In this document: positions 1 to 9,011 of the stretch, one piece after another | How the letters are laid out: the number at the start of each line of letters is the position of its first letter | How positions within the stretch are numbered: the stretch's first letter is position 1 | Assembly (NCBI RefSeq): GCF_012516395.1 | Contig: NZ_CP051206.1 | Coordinates: 4,345,334-4,409,333 of the forward strand | Reading direction: 5' to 3' | Length of the DNA: 64,000 nucleotides | DNA from: Dolichospermum flos-aquae CCAP 1403/13F | GTDB lineage: Bacteria; Cyanobacteriota; Cyanobacteriia; Cyanobacteriales; Nostocaceae | Program-made: the position numbers and the translations under genes | The notes under the pieces: model-generated | Told to the model about the DNA's origin: nothing | Seen by the model: the letters and a program-made list of their open reading frames with translations, nothing else | Databases searched by the model: none

Positions 1-53
1 TGCTTTTTTAATTTTTAATTGTTAATTTTTAATTCCGCCCTGCGGTACTAGTC
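1..53. repeat. Dispersed AT-rich repeat, copy 1
   Basis: A 53-bp stretch rich in TTAATT words and ending in a CCGCCCTGCGG-type palindrome. It recurs almost unchanged at 19372-19424, with one visible mismatch. It does not code for anything I can see and lies just upstream of phoU. Confidence 0.8.
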
Positions 54-97
54 AAGACTATAGTTAAGAAAATATACACACTTTTAATATAACCACT

Positions 98-766
98 GTG
101 AAAACTGTATTTGATCCTCCCAATCACGAAATACTACCAATAAAACGCTCCATTAGGCGTTTAGAACGGGATTTATTACGTATGGGGGCTTTAGTAGAAC
201 AATCATTTCGGCTGAGTCACCAAGCCCTATTTGCCGGGGACTTAATCGCAGCGGAACAAATACCCCGGTTAGATAAAAAAATTGATCGCTTTTATCGGCA
301 AATAGAATCAGACTGCACAACTATTATCATTCGTCAAGTACCCACAGAAAGAGATTTGCGCTGTATAAGTGCTTTTATGCAATTGGTGCGTGACTTAGAA
401 CGAATTGGGGATTATGCCGAAGAGTTAGGGGAAATTGCCATTAAACTCTTCCCTTATCCTCAACATAGTTCCTTACCAGAAATTGCAATTATGTCCCAGC
501 ACGCCCAAGCAATGTTAGCAACTTGTTTAGTCGCATTGGCAGACCTAGACGAAACCAGTGGACAAAGAATGAAGCAGTTAGATGATGCTGTAGATAATGC
601 TTATGAGCATCTTTATCAAACCTTTGCCCAACAGGAAAATATTTCTGGCGTAATTGAGCCAATTCTCTTGTTAACTTTAGCAATTCGTTGTTTAGAACGC
701 ATGGCAGATCACGCAACTAATATTGCTCAACGAGTTACATATATTGTTACAGGTCAGCGATCGTAA
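98..766 (+). CDS. phoU: Phosphate signalling regulator PhoU
   Basis: PhoU-type cytoplasmic helical-bundle protein, 222 aa, a usual length for the family. PhoU proteins work with the Pst phosphate transporter to hold the phosphate-starvation response off when phosphate is plentiful. The sequence shows the two repeated PhoU helical modules: one near residues 20-110 around DLERIGDYAEELGEIA, the other near 125-215 with the partner motif CLERMADHATNIAQRV. These are the metal-binding E/DxxxD-type motifs of the family. The start is GTG at 98, with no good upstream alternative. Any pst operon partner would lie left of the window; a PstS-like gene lies far away at 55.8-56.9 kb. Confidence 0.93.
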   Translation: MKTVFDPPNHEILPIKRSIRRLERDLLRMGALVEQSFRLSHQALFAGDLIAAEQIPRLDKKIDRFYRQIESDCTTIIIRQVPTERDLRCISAFMQLVRDLERIGDYAEELGEIAIKLFPYPQHSSLPEIAIMSQHAQAMLATCLVALADLDETSGQRMKQLDDAVDNAYEHLYQTFAQQENISGVIEPILLLTLAIRCLERMADHATNIAQRVTYIVTGQRS

Positions 767-870
767 ATTGGATATTGATCCCCATCAATACATACCATAG
801 ACAGGGTATAATCTCAAATTTATCAAATAATAAATAAATCATAACCTTGTATAAAAATTTTGATATTTAG

Positions 871-900
871 TTGTTTTAATTGCCATTAATGATGTAGAAT
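871..900 (+). promoter_or_regulatory. Candidate sigma70-type promoter of the porin gene
   Basis: TTGTTT at 871-876 and TAGAAT at 895-900 are separated by 18 bp. They lie about 80 bp upstream of the porin start in a 200-bp AT-rich gap. The match is fair only. Confidence 0.3.
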
Positions 901-983
901 CACTATAGAACATTTATGTATAAGTTCCCTTGGGACTTTACCATAGACTGGATTCACTATAGGTGTGAGAGAGATTGAAATTT

Positions 984-2639
984 ATGAAAAAAGCTTTTTG
1001 GAATATCCTCAAGGTTAGTCCTGTCCTAGCTTTGACCTTACTAACTGGTAACAGTGCATTTGCTGGTGAAGCTAAGGAACAAGTAACAAGTGTTGCTGAA
1101 TTGTCCCAAGAGTCCAACAGCTTGGGTCAAATAACATCCGTTTCTCAGTTTTCCGACGTACAACCCACAGATTGGGCGTTTCAAGCTTTACAATCTTTAT
1201 TTGAACGTTATAGCTGTGGAGTTAGTGGTTATACTAATGGTACTTTCCGTGGTAATCGCGCCTTGAGTCGTTATGAATTTGCGGCTGGTTTAAATTCCTG
1301 CTTAGACCGCGTTAATGAACTCATTGCTACCGCAACCGCTGACATGGTGAGCAAGCAAGATTTAGCTACCTTGCAACGTTTGCAAGAAGAATATTCCACT
1401 GAACTAGCAACTATTCGCGGTCAAGTAGATGCTTTAGAAGCTCGTACTGGCGAATTAGAAGCTAATCAGTTCTCCACCACCACAAAACTATCTGGTGAAG
1501 CGATTTTCAGCGTATCCCAAGCTTTTGGGGATAAGGTAGCAGACACTGACACAAATCCCGATAATAACCCTGACCTAAACAGCACTGCAACCTTCTCTAA
1601 TCGAGTGCGGTTGAGTTTGAACAGTAGTTTCACTGGTACAGACCAATTGCAAACTCGTTTGCAAGGGATAAATATCATACCCAACAGTGCCGTTACGGGT
1701 ACTAACATGACCCGCTTAGGTTATGATGGTAGTGCAACTGGTAATAATAGCAATAACACCGTAACTATTGACAAACTCAACTACGCTTTCAATTTAAAAA
1801 ACAATATTCGTGTCAGGATTGACGCTATTGGTGGTGAGTTGAACGAAAATGTCAATGTTTTCAACCCTGACTTTAGAAGCAGTGGTACAGGTGCTTTATC
1901 TCGCTACGGACGTTTCAGCCCCATTTATCGTCAAGCAGCTGACGGTGCTGGTATCACTGTTAACGTCAATCCTAATGGTAAATTGGCCTTGAGCGCAGCT
2001 TATTTTGCCACAGGTAGAAACAATGCAGCAGATCCTAGCGCACGGAGAGGACTATTCGATGGTAGTAATACACTGTTTAGTCAATTGGCTATTAAACCCA
2101 ACCAAGCTATCAACATTGGACTGACCTATGCTCATACTTATCAAGGTAGCGACAATCGTTCATTATTCGGAGATACTGGCAGTGCCTTCGCTAATAATGC
2201 TGGTAATGCTGGTAGTGAATCTAACAACTACGGTATACAAGGTACCTTGCAACCCACAAAGAATATCACCCTGGGCGGTTGGGCAGGTTATACAACAGCT
2301 AGTACCTTAGCAGGCACTCCACAAAGTGCTGAAGTTTGGTACTGGGCTACTACTTTGGGTATCAAAGACTTCGGTAAAGAAGGTAATACTTTGGGTTTAA
2401 TCTTCGGTCGCTCACCTAAAGTCACTGGTTATAAACAAAGTGGACAATCTGTTATCAATGCACTAAAAGATACAGGTAGAGAATCAGGCACTTCTTATCA
2501 TATAGAAGGTCTTTACAAGGTGAAGCTTTCTGATAATATCCTTGTTACTCCAGGTGTAATAGTCATCTTGAATCCTGAGCATAACGACAAGAATAGCACC
2601 GAGTACGTTGGTACTTTACGGACTACCTTCACTTTCTAG
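984..2639 (+). CDS. SLH-domain outer-membrane porin (OprB type, iron-uptake porin family)
   Basis: Cyanobacterial outer-membrane porin of about 551 aa. An N-terminal signal peptide (KKAFWNILK followed by a hydrophobic core ending in SAFA) is followed by one SLH domain at about residues 55-115 (FSDVQPTDWAFQALQSL, then FRGNRALSRYEFAAGL), which tethers the protein to peptidoglycan. A coiled-coil stretch spans about 115-165. The rest is a Gly/Asn/Thr-rich OprB-like beta-barrel ending in Phe, as expected for insertion by the BAM machinery. I prefer ATG at 984 over TTG at 975 because the GAGAGA ribosome-binding stretch is then about 9 nt away. It is monocistronic and followed by a hairpin. The substrate is unknown; this family is often named iron uptake porin. 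Confidence 0.9.
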   Translation: MKKAFWNILKVSPVLALTLLTGNSAFAGEAKEQVTSVAELSQESNSLGQITSVSQFSDVQPTDWAFQALQSLFERYSCGVSGYTNGTFRGNRALSRYEFAAGLNSCLDRVNELIATATADMVSKQDLATLQRLQEEYSTELATIRGQVDALEARTGELEANQFSTTTKLSGEAIFSVSQAFGDKVADTDTNPDNNPDLNSTATFSNRVRLSLNSSFTGTDQLQTRLQGINIIPNSAVTGTNMTRLGYDGSATGNNSNNTVTIDKLNYAFNLKNNIRVRIDAIGGELNENVNVFNPDFRSSGTGALSRYGRFSPIYRQAADGAGITVNVNPNGKLALSAAYFATGRNNAADPSARRGLFDGSNTLFSQLAIKPNQAINIGLTYAHTYQGSDNRSLFGDTGSAFANNAGNAGSESNNYGIQGTLQPTKNITLGGWAGYTTASTLAGTPQSAEVWYWATTLGIKDFGKEGNTLGLIFGRSPKVTGYKQSGQSVINALKDTGRESGTSYHIEGLYKVKLSDNILVTPGVIVILNPEHNDKNSTEYVGTLRTTFTF

Positions 2640-2670
2640 AATCAACTGAGATTAATAGTTTAGTATGAGT

Positions 2671-2695
2671 AGGGGTTTAGCAGTGCTAAACCCCT
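2671..2695. terminator. Hairpin downstream of the porin gene
   Basis: An AGGGGTTTAGCA arm pairs with TGCTAAACCCCT around a one-base loop. It sits 30 bp after the porin stop. The same hairpin recurs at 12212-12238, so it is a dispersed element that may also work as a terminator. Confidence 0.6.
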
Positions 2696-2712
2696 AGATT
2701 TATTTGTGAAAT

Positions 2713-2827
2713 ATCTCTCGTTCCCATACTCTGTATGGGAATGAATTCTATAAGGCTCTGCCTTTAATAATACAATTAGGCAGAGCCTACATCATGGCAT
2801 TCCCAGTCAGAGACTGGGAACGAGATA
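2713..2827. repeat. MITE-like palindromic element
   Basis: A 115-bp non-coding element. Its ends are inverted copies of each other (ATCTCTCGTTCCCA and TGGGAACGAGAT). Each end carries its own small hairpin (TCCCATAC/GTATGGGA and TCCCAGTC/GACTGGGA), and the centre holds another inverted repeat, AGGCTCTGCCT with AGGCAGAGCCT. It fills the gap between the porin gene and glcE. Confidence 0.7.
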
Positions 2828-2885
2828 ACCTCTTAGCTTTACGCAAAATATAATTCATATTAAATTAAGAATAAAAAAGAGACTA

Positions 2886-4172
2886 ATGAATTCAATAGCA
2901 TCTACCTTAACTTCTATTCTCAGCACCGAAAACGCCGTTATATCCTGGGAAAATCTCAGCCCCACCCAACAGCATAATATCCAACAGGGAATAGACCCCA
3001 AAAGCCAGCCTAGTTGTGTCATTTATCCCCATAGCCAAGCAGAATTAGCCGCCGTTATCACCACTGCCAACAGTCACAAATGGCGTGTTCTAAGCTGTGG
3101 TAGCGGGAGTAAAATCAATTGGGGTGGTTTAGCTAAAAATATTGATATTATTGTCAGCACCGAACGCATTAACCAACTCATAGAACACGCTGTAGGTGAT
3201 TTAACTGTCACTGTTGAAGCAGGGATGAAATTTGCCCAGCTTCAGGAGATTTTAGCTAAACATCACCAATTTTTAGCACTTGATCCCGCTTTTCCTAATT
3301 CTGCTACTATTGGTGGTATGGTTGCTACTGCCGATACGGGTTCTCTGCGGCAACGTTATGGTGGTGTGCGTGACCAACTTCTAGGTATAACTTTTATCCG
3401 CGCAGATGGTCAAATCGCCAAAGCTGGGGGAAGAGTCGTTAAAAATGTGGCTGGTTACGACTTAATGAAATTATTTACTGGTGCTTACGGGACATTAGGA
3501 ATTATCAGCCAAGTCACTTTTCGAGTTTATCCCATTCCTGAAACTTCGCAAACTGTGATATTAACTGGAAAACCTGAAGCTATATCCCAAGCAGTGAGAA
3601 CTTTACAAAGTTCGGAATTAACACCAACTCAAGTTGATTTATTATCAAGTAAGTTAGTTACTAATTTAGATTTGGGAACAGGAATAGGATTAATTACCCG
3701 CTTTCAAAATATTAATGAAAGTGTCCAAGAACAGTCAAAACGACTTTTAGCAATTGGCGAAAAGTTAGGCTTACAGGGGGTAATTTATTTGGGAAATCAG
3801 GAAATTAATTTATGGCAACGATTACCAGAACAAATACATTCTCATGTGACAGAATCTACAATTACCTGCAAAGTAGGAGTATTACCAACTGCGGCTGTGG
3901 AGATTATCAATCAAATAGATATTGGTTTAATTCATATTAGCAGTGGTTTGGGTTTAGTCCGTTTAGAAAATAAAGATCAGATTTTACCTTTGCGGAATTT
4001 ATGTGCAGCAAATTCTGGTTTTTTAAGTATTTTATCAGCACCTGTTGAGTTGAAGGAAAGGTTTGATGTTTGGGGGTATAATGGTAATGCTTTGGCAGTA
4101 ATGCGGGGAATTAAAACACAGTTTGATGGTAATTTTATTTTAAGTCCTGGTCGGTTTGTGGGTGGGATTTAA
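2886..4172 (+). CDS. glcE: Glycolate oxidase FAD-binding subunit GlcE
   Basis: FAD-binding (PCMH-fold) oxidoreductase subunit of 428 aa, matching GlcE of glycolate dehydrogenase, which oxidises photorespiratory glycolate to glyoxylate. The FAD_binding_4 region is clear: VIYPHSQAELAAVI near residue 45, LSCGSGSKINWGG near 75, and the flavin-site stretch NSATIGGMVATADTGSLRQ near 140. KAGGRVVKNVAGYDLMKLFTG follows near 185, and the C-terminal half is the substrate-side domain. The next gene, 64 bp downstream, encodes the iron-sulfur subunit GlcF, so the two likely form one unit. The catalytic GlcD subunit is not in the window. Start is ATG at 2886, preceded by AGAG. Confidence 0.88.
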   Translation: MNSIASTLTSILSTENAVISWENLSPTQQHNIQQGIDPKSQPSCVIYPHSQAELAAVITTANSHKWRVLSCGSGSKINWGGLAKNIDIIVSTERINQLIEHAVGDLTVTVEAGMKFAQLQEILAKHHQFLALDPAFPNSATIGGMVATADTGSLRQRYGGVRDQLLGITFIRADGQIAKAGGRVVKNVAGYDLMKLFTGAYGTLGIISQVTFRVYPIPETSQTVILTGKPEAISQAVRTLQSSELTPTQVDLLSSKLVTNLDLGTGIGLITRFQNINESVQEQSKRLLAIGEKLGLQGVIYLGNQEINLWQRLPEQIHSHVTESTITCKVGVLPTAAVEIINQIDIGLIHISSGLGLVRLENKDQILPLRNLCAANSGFLSILSAPVELKERFDVWGYNGNALAVMRGIKTQFDGNFILSPGRFVGGI

Positions 4173-4184
4173 GTTTTAATTAAA

Positions 4185-4217
4185 AACGAACCGCAGAGGC
4201 GCAGAGGTCACAGAGGT
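4185..4217. repeat. GAACCGCAGAGGCGCAGAGG-type dispersed repeat
   Basis: A 33-bp copy of a repeat family built from CGCAGAGG/CACAGAGG words, lying between glcE and glcF. Related copies are at 15155-15190, 22051-22083, 26073-26106, 30203-30237 and 42154-42184, in both orientations. Confidence 0.8.
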
Positions 4218-4236
4218 TAAGAGGGGAGAAATATAA

Positions 4237-5586
4237 ATGCAAGTTTCGGAAGGTTCGGTGAATAATACTGCTAGTATTAAGAATTTGCAGGGTTTTGATG
4301 GAAGTCATCCACCTGATCCTAAGTTAATTGATAGTTGTGTTCATTGTGGTTTTTGTTTGTCTACTTGTCCTAGTTATCGGGTATTAGGTAAGGAGATGGA
4401 TTCTCCCAGGGGACGGATATATTTAATGGATGCTATTAATGAGGGGGAAATTGCTCTCAATACGGCTACTGTTGAACATTTTGATTCTTGTTTGGGTTGT
4501 CTAGCTTGTGTTTCTACTTGTCCTTCTGGTGTGCAGTATGATAAGTTGATTTCGGCTACTAGACATCAGGTGGAAAGAAATTATAATCGCAGTTTACCTG
4601 ATAAGTTGGTTCGACAATTGATTTTTTCTCTGTTTCCTAATCCTGATCTTTTAAGAATTTTACTTTTTCCTTTATTAGTTTATCAAAAGTTAGGAATTTC
4701 TAAGGTATTACAAGCAACTGGGTTAATTAAAGCCATATCTCCCCGGTTAGCTGCTATGGAATCTATTTTACCGGAAATTACTCTTAAATCTTTTCAGGAT
4801 AATTTACCAGATATCATCCCAGCGAAGGGTGAAAAAAGATATCGGGTTGGTGTAATTTTAGGATGTGTGCAAAGGTTGTTTTTCTCTGATGTCAATGAAG
4901 CGACAGTAAGGGTTTTAACTGCGAATGGTTGTGAGGTGGTAATTCCTAAATCTCAAGGTTGTTGTGCTGCGCTTCCTGAACACCAAGGACAAACGGAACA
5001 AGCGAAGGTTTTAGCAAGACAAATGATTGATAGTTTTGCTGATACTCATGTGGATTTTGTGATTATCAATGCTGCTGGTTGTGGTCATACTTTGAAGGAA
5101 TATGGTCATATTTTAGCAGATGATCCAGAATATGCGGAAAAAGCTAAAGTATTTGCCGCGAAAGTTAAGGATTCACAGGAGTTTTTAGCTAATGTGGGTT
5201 TAACGGCTAAACTTTCACCTTTGACTGATAAAAATCTGACTTTAGTTTATCAAGATGCTTGTCATTTATTACATGGTCAAAAAATTAGTGTTCAACCTCG
5301 TCAACTTTTAAAACAAATTCCGGGTGTGACTTTAAAAGAACCTATTGACGCGGCTTTGTGCTGTGGTAGTGCGGGGGTTTATAATATGTTACAACCGGAA
5401 GTTGCGGAAGAATTAGGTAAACAAAAAGCCCAGAATTTATTAAATACTGGTGCAGATTTAATTGCTTCTCCTAATCCTGGTTGTAGTTTGCAGATTAGTA
5501 AATATTTGCAGGGGAAAACTATTTCTGTCATGCACCCAATGGAGTTATTAGATTATTCAATTCGGGGTGATAAGTTGGAGATTTAG
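4237..5586 (+). CDS. glcF: Glycolate oxidase iron-sulfur subunit GlcF
   Basis: 449-aa electron-transfer subunit of glycolate dehydrogenase. Two [4Fe-4S] motifs are visible near the N-terminus: CVHCGFCLSTCP (about residue 34) and CLGCLACVSTCP (about 87). Two CCG domains follow, with GCVQ...GCCAALPEHQG near 210-250 and ACHLLHGQ...CCGSAGVYN near 345-385. This is the standard GlcF order, and the length is normal for the family. It lies just after glcE and is probably co-transcribed with it. The small gap contains a dispersed repeat. Confidence 0.92.
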   Translation: MQVSEGSVNNTASIKNLQGFDGSHPPDPKLIDSCVHCGFCLSTCPSYRVLGKEMDSPRGRIYLMDAINEGEIALNTATVEHFDSCLGCLACVSTCPSGVQYDKLISATRHQVERNYNRSLPDKLVRQLIFSLFPNPDLLRILLFPLLVYQKLGISKVLQATGLIKAISPRLAAMESILPEITLKSFQDNLPDIIPAKGEKRYRVGVILGCVQRLFFSDVNEATVRVLTANGCEVVIPKSQGCCAALPEHQGQTEQAKVLARQMIDSFADTHVDFVIINAAGCGHTLKEYGHILADDPEYAEKAKVFAAKVKDSQEFLANVGLTAKLSPLTDKNLTLVYQDACHLLHGQKISVQPRQLLKQIPGVTLKEPIDAALCCGSAGVYNMLQPEVAEELGKQKAQNLLNTGADLIASPNPGCSLQISKYLQGKTISVMHPMELLDYSIRGDKLEI

Positions 5587-5602
5587 AACATTATAATATC
5601 CA

Positions 5603-5665
5603 GATCCCCGACTTCTGAGATTAATTTATAATGTATTTACAAGATCCAGAAAGAAGTCGGGGATC
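5603..5665. repeat. REP-like inverted repeat (GATCCCCGACTTCT)
   Basis: Two perfect 14-bp arms, GATCCCCGACTTCT and its reverse complement, sit about 35 bp apart just after glcF. A compact version with the same arms and a 3-5 nt loop occurs at 53416-53447. It may act as a terminator for glcEF. Confidence 0.75.
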
Positions 5666-5760
5666 TTATTTCAGTTCATTATTATTCAAGACTAACAACT
5701 ACAGCTTGACCTTTCACTAATGTAGATAAAATATCTAAAATCTTTGGAACTAAAGGTTTT

Positions 5761-7974
5761 AACCCACATTCCGCACCCCAAACTGTCACAGATCAAAAAA
5801 GCCCTTAAAGTAGTACATAATAACTAAAGTCAATTCAAAAATTAAGATGCTTAATGATAATAAATAGCATTAAAAGCGAAATGGTGTGAGAAAGTGAAAC
5901 TTGGTAACAAAAGAAAAAAATGAATTGATAACCAAATAAGAAATAATTGATAACAACAGAAGTATGAGAGGAAACTGTTGTGAAATTAAAACCTCAAGAA
6001 ATGGAAATTCAGAACATAGACCATCTAGGGATAGTAGCAGGAATCATAGATTCAATCGGAATAGTAGAAATAATAAATGAATTAATAGGAGTCGAAAAAG
6101 ACGAAAAAGTAAATGCAGGTCAAGTGGTAAAAGCCATGATAATAAACGGGTTAGGATTTGTCTCCAAACCGTTATATATGTTTCCCAAATATTTTGAAAC
6201 AATAGCCTGTGAGCATTTAATAGGAGCAGGAGTAAAACCAGAATATCTCAACGACGATAAATTGGGGAGAGTCATGGATAAACTGTTTATAAAAGGCTTA
6301 GATACAATCTTTTTTATCATAGCCTTAAAAGCTGCTCAAAAATTTGGAGTATCACTATCAACATCACATCTAGACTCATCATCAATGCACGTGCATGGGC
6401 AGTATAACACTAGCTTACCATTCGTAATATTTGAGAGTCAAAAAGTAGGAAATAACCAAGAATTAGAAGAATTAGCAGTAAAATCACCAAAAGAAATAAC
6501 CATCACCTACGGTTATTCTCGTGACCATCGTCCAGACTTAAAACAGTTTATCATAGAAATGATATGTTCAGGAGATGGAGACATACCAATATTTTTAAAA
6601 CTAGCATCGGGAAACCAAGCTGACTCATCATGTTTTGGTAAAATAGCAGTAGAATATCAAAAACAATTAGAAGTTAATAGTCTCATGGTTGCTGACGCTG
6701 CTTTATATACAGAATCAAACCTGAAAATGATGTCAGAATTACGTTGGTTATGTCGAGTACCATTAAGCATAAAAGCAGCAAAATCATTAATATCAACATT
6801 AGCAGAATCAGAATTTATTGATAGTACAATACCAGGATATAAATTAGCATCAAAAATCCAAAATTATGCAGGGATAGAACAAAGATGGTTAGTAGTGCAA
6901 AGTCAAGAAAGAAAAGAATCAGACCTGCATAAGCTCACACAAAAAATTACCAAAGCAGAATCAAAAGCTGTGCAAGATTTGAAAAAGTTATCACAAGAGA
7001 GACTTGCATGTGTTGCAGATGCTATCAAGGCATTATCAAAATTATCAAAACAATTCAAATATCATCAAATTCACGAAAGTACGGTGACTCAAGTAAAATC
7101 TAATAAAAAAGATACTTCAGGAGAAATATCCTATCAAATATCAGCTACAGTCTCCCAGGATGAAAGTAAAATTAATACAGAATTGCTGAGTGCGGGACGT
7201 TTTATTATTGCGACAAATGTTTTAGATTCAAAGGAACTAAGCAATGATTCTATGCTCAGGGAATATAAAGCTCAACAATCATGTGAAAGAGGGTTTGGTT
7301 TTCTCAAAGACCCATTATTTTTTGCCGACAGTATTTTCCTCAAAAGTCCTGAGAGAATAGAGTCTTTGGGAATGATTATGGGTTTATGTCTACTGGTTTA
7401 TACTTTGGCTCAACGTCATATTAGAAATGCTCTTTTGGAGTCTAAATCAACAATTAAAAATCAATTAGGCAAAGCAACTAATCGTCCTACTTTACGCTGG
7501 ATTTTTCAATGCTTTCAGTGTATTCATTTGGTTACACTCAATCAGGAGAAACATATTTCTAATTGGAATAAGGACAGAGATTTTATCTTGAGTCTTTTAC
7601 CAGATGATTGTTTACGTTACTATCAATTAGTCAGCTAATTATCATCTCTATCAATTTAATTTCTATGAGTAAAGATGAGCTAATCTCTTTGATTTATAGC
7701 TCCATTTTACTATGTCTATAATTTCGTTTTTTACTTTAATTGATTAGTCTAACTTATAATTATTTCTTGAATATCTCCTTTCGCTTATTCATTGACCTCT
7801 CCAGGTGGTGTGCATTCTTATTGCTTCTTATTGAGAATAGATTTTGATGACATTTTTGGTGATTTACTGTTTCTCAAATGCCTTTTTTCACTTTATCTGT
7901 TTGTTTTGATGCTCCCTTTGATTTTCATCTCCGTAATTTCCCTCTGTAACATTTTGGGGTGCGGAATGTGGGTT
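5761..7974 (+). mobile_element. Complete IS1634-family insertion sequence
   Basis: The left end (5761-5791) and right end (7944-7974) are inverted copies matching at 29 of 31 positions, beginning AACCCACATTCCGCACCCC. They bracket a single intact transposase gene. The element is about 2.2 kb. I see no convincing target-site duplication directly outside the ends (left flank ends AGGTTTT, right flank starts GTAGGG). Non-coding DNA inside the element spans 5792-5979 and 7639-7943. Confidence 0.85.
5980..7638 (+). CDS. IS1634-family transposase (DUF4277 plus DDE domain)
   Basis: 552-aa transposase, full length. The N-terminal DUF4277-type domain (IDHLGIVAGIIDSIGIVEII) is followed by the DDE catalytic core. 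Likely acidic residues are D132 in SHLDSSSMHVHG, D239 in LMVADAALYTES and E436 in SCERGFGFLKDP. A Lys-rich insertion lies between the second and third residues. The start is GTG at 5980 with an AGAGG ribosome-binding site. The reading frame is unbroken and the terminal repeats are near identical, so the element may be recently active. The codon use, with many ATA codons, differs somewhat from neighbouring genes. Confidence 0.92.
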   Translation: MKLKPQEMEIQNIDHLGIVAGIIDSIGIVEIINELIGVEKDEKVNAGQVVKAMIINGLGFVSKPLYMFPKYFETIACEHLIGAGVKPEYLNDDKLGRVMDKLFIKGLDTIFFIIALKAAQKFGVSLSTSHLDSSSMHVHGQYNTSLPFVIFESQKVGNNQELEELAVKSPKEITITYGYSRDHRPDLKQFIIEMICSGDGDIPIFLKLASGNQADSSCFGKIAVEYQKQLEVNSLMVADAALYTESNLKMMSELRWLCRVPLSIKAAKSLISTLAESEFIDSTIPGYKLASKIQNYAGIEQRWLVVQSQERKESDLHKLTQKITKAESKAVQDLKKLSQERLACVADAIKALSKLSKQFKYHQIHESTVTQVKSNKKDTSGEISYQISATVSQDESKINTELLSAGRFIIATNVLDSKELSNDSMLREYKAQQSCERGFGFLKDPLFFADSIFLKSPERIESLGMIMGLCLLVYTLAQRHIRNALLESKSTIKNQLGKATNRPTLRWIFQCFQCIHLVTLNQEKHISNWNKDRDFILSLLPDDCLRYYQLVS

Positions 7975-8118
7975 GTAGGGAAGGGGGCAGGGGGGTTAGG
8001 TTTTTAGAGATTATGGGTTTCATCTAATACTTTATGGCTAACGCCACGCTTCGCTATCAAACAACCTCTAAACATCAACCCCTTTTTCTGTTTCTATATT
8101 CTTTCTTGTTCCTGACTC
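7975..8118. other. Intergenic gap between IS and folP
   Basis: G-rich then AT-rich DNA to the end of folP. It contains a short CCTGACTCCTAACC stretch of the heptanucleotide-repeat type and a word shared with other cyanobacterial repeats (ACGCTTCGC). No gene is seen. Confidence 0.5.
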
Positions 8119-8964
8119 CTAACCTTCACGATAAATAGCATCTGCTACTAAAGTAACTTCTTGCATTTCCTGAACATCGTGAACTCGGAGGATATCTGCA
8201 CCATTGAAAATGGCTGCACAACAGGCTGCGGCTGTTCCCCAAACTCGCAATTTCGGATCTGGTTGATGAAGAATATTACCTATAAAACTTTTACGAGATG
8301 CTCCCACCAAAATTGGAGAATTGAGTGTTTTTAATGATTCTAAACGGCGAAAAATTTCTAAATTCTGCTCATGGTTTTTAGCGAAACCAATACCAGGATC
8401 AATAATTATTTTATTTTTGTCAATTCCCAAAAGTGTAGCCTTTGTAATTTGCTCAGATAAAAAGTTATAAATATCAGCAATTAGATCTTCATAATCAGTA
8501 CATTTTTGCATAGTTTGGGGAGTTCCTTGGATGTGCATTAAGACAATCGGCACATTTAAACTAGCAACAGTTGGCAACATTTGCGGGTCAAATGTTCCAG
8601 CAGAAATATCATTAATTATATCTGCTCCAGCGATAATTGCTGCTTTAGCTACTTCGCTTCTAGTAGTATCTATAGAAATAGGAATATCAATAACTGGACG
8701 TAGCAACTCCAAGACCGATAGCACCCGCTCAAGTTCTGCTTCTAGGGATATTTGTTCTGCCCCTGGACGGGTTGATTGTCCACCAATATCAATAATATCA
8801 GCACCAGCCGAAACCATTGCTTGTGCCTGGGTTAAAGCCGCTGAGGTGGTGTTAAATTTACCACCATCACTAAAACTATCCGGGGTGACATTCAAAATTC
8901 CCATGAGATAAGTCCGCTTTCCCCAGGTAAAACAGTGATCTCGGATAGTTAAGTTGTTAGACAT
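8119..8964 (-). CDS. folP: Dihydropteroate synthase FolP
   Basis: 281-aa TIM-barrel enzyme that joins p-aminobenzoate to 6-hydroxymethyl-dihydropterin pyrophosphate in folate synthesis. Signature stretches are MGILNVTPDSFSDGG near residue 22, GADIIDIGGQSTRPGAE near 55, IDTTRSEVAKAAI near 98, NDISAGTFD near 117, IIDPGIGFAKN near 187, and the C-terminal LRVHDVQEM. All are typical of FolP. Length is normal. It is followed on the same strand by no closely spaced gene; tpiA lies 47 bp upstream in the same direction, so tpiA-folP may be co-transcribed. Confidence 0.95.
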   Translation of the reverse strand: MSNNLTIRDHCFTWGKRTYLMGILNVTPDSFSDGGKFNTTSAALTQAQAMVSAGADIIDIGGQSTRPGAEQISLEAELERVLSVLELLRPVIDIPISIDTTRSEVAKAAIIAGADIINDISAGTFDPQMLPTVASLNVPIVLMHIQGTPQTMQKCTDYEDLIADIYNFLSEQITKATLLGIDKNKIIIDPGIGFAKNHEQNLEIFRRLESLKTLNSPILVGASRKSFIGNILHQPDPKLRVWGTAAACCAAIFNGADILRVHDVQEMQEVTLVADAIYREG

Positions 8965-9011
8965 GAAATTTTTTAACTTTTAATTGATGTATCCCCAATC
9001 CCCAATCCCCA

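Noticed and set aside
7792-8007. 71-residue frame at the right end of the IS
   Set aside because: It crosses the terminal inverted repeat and ends in a G-rich flank, with no ribosome-binding site.
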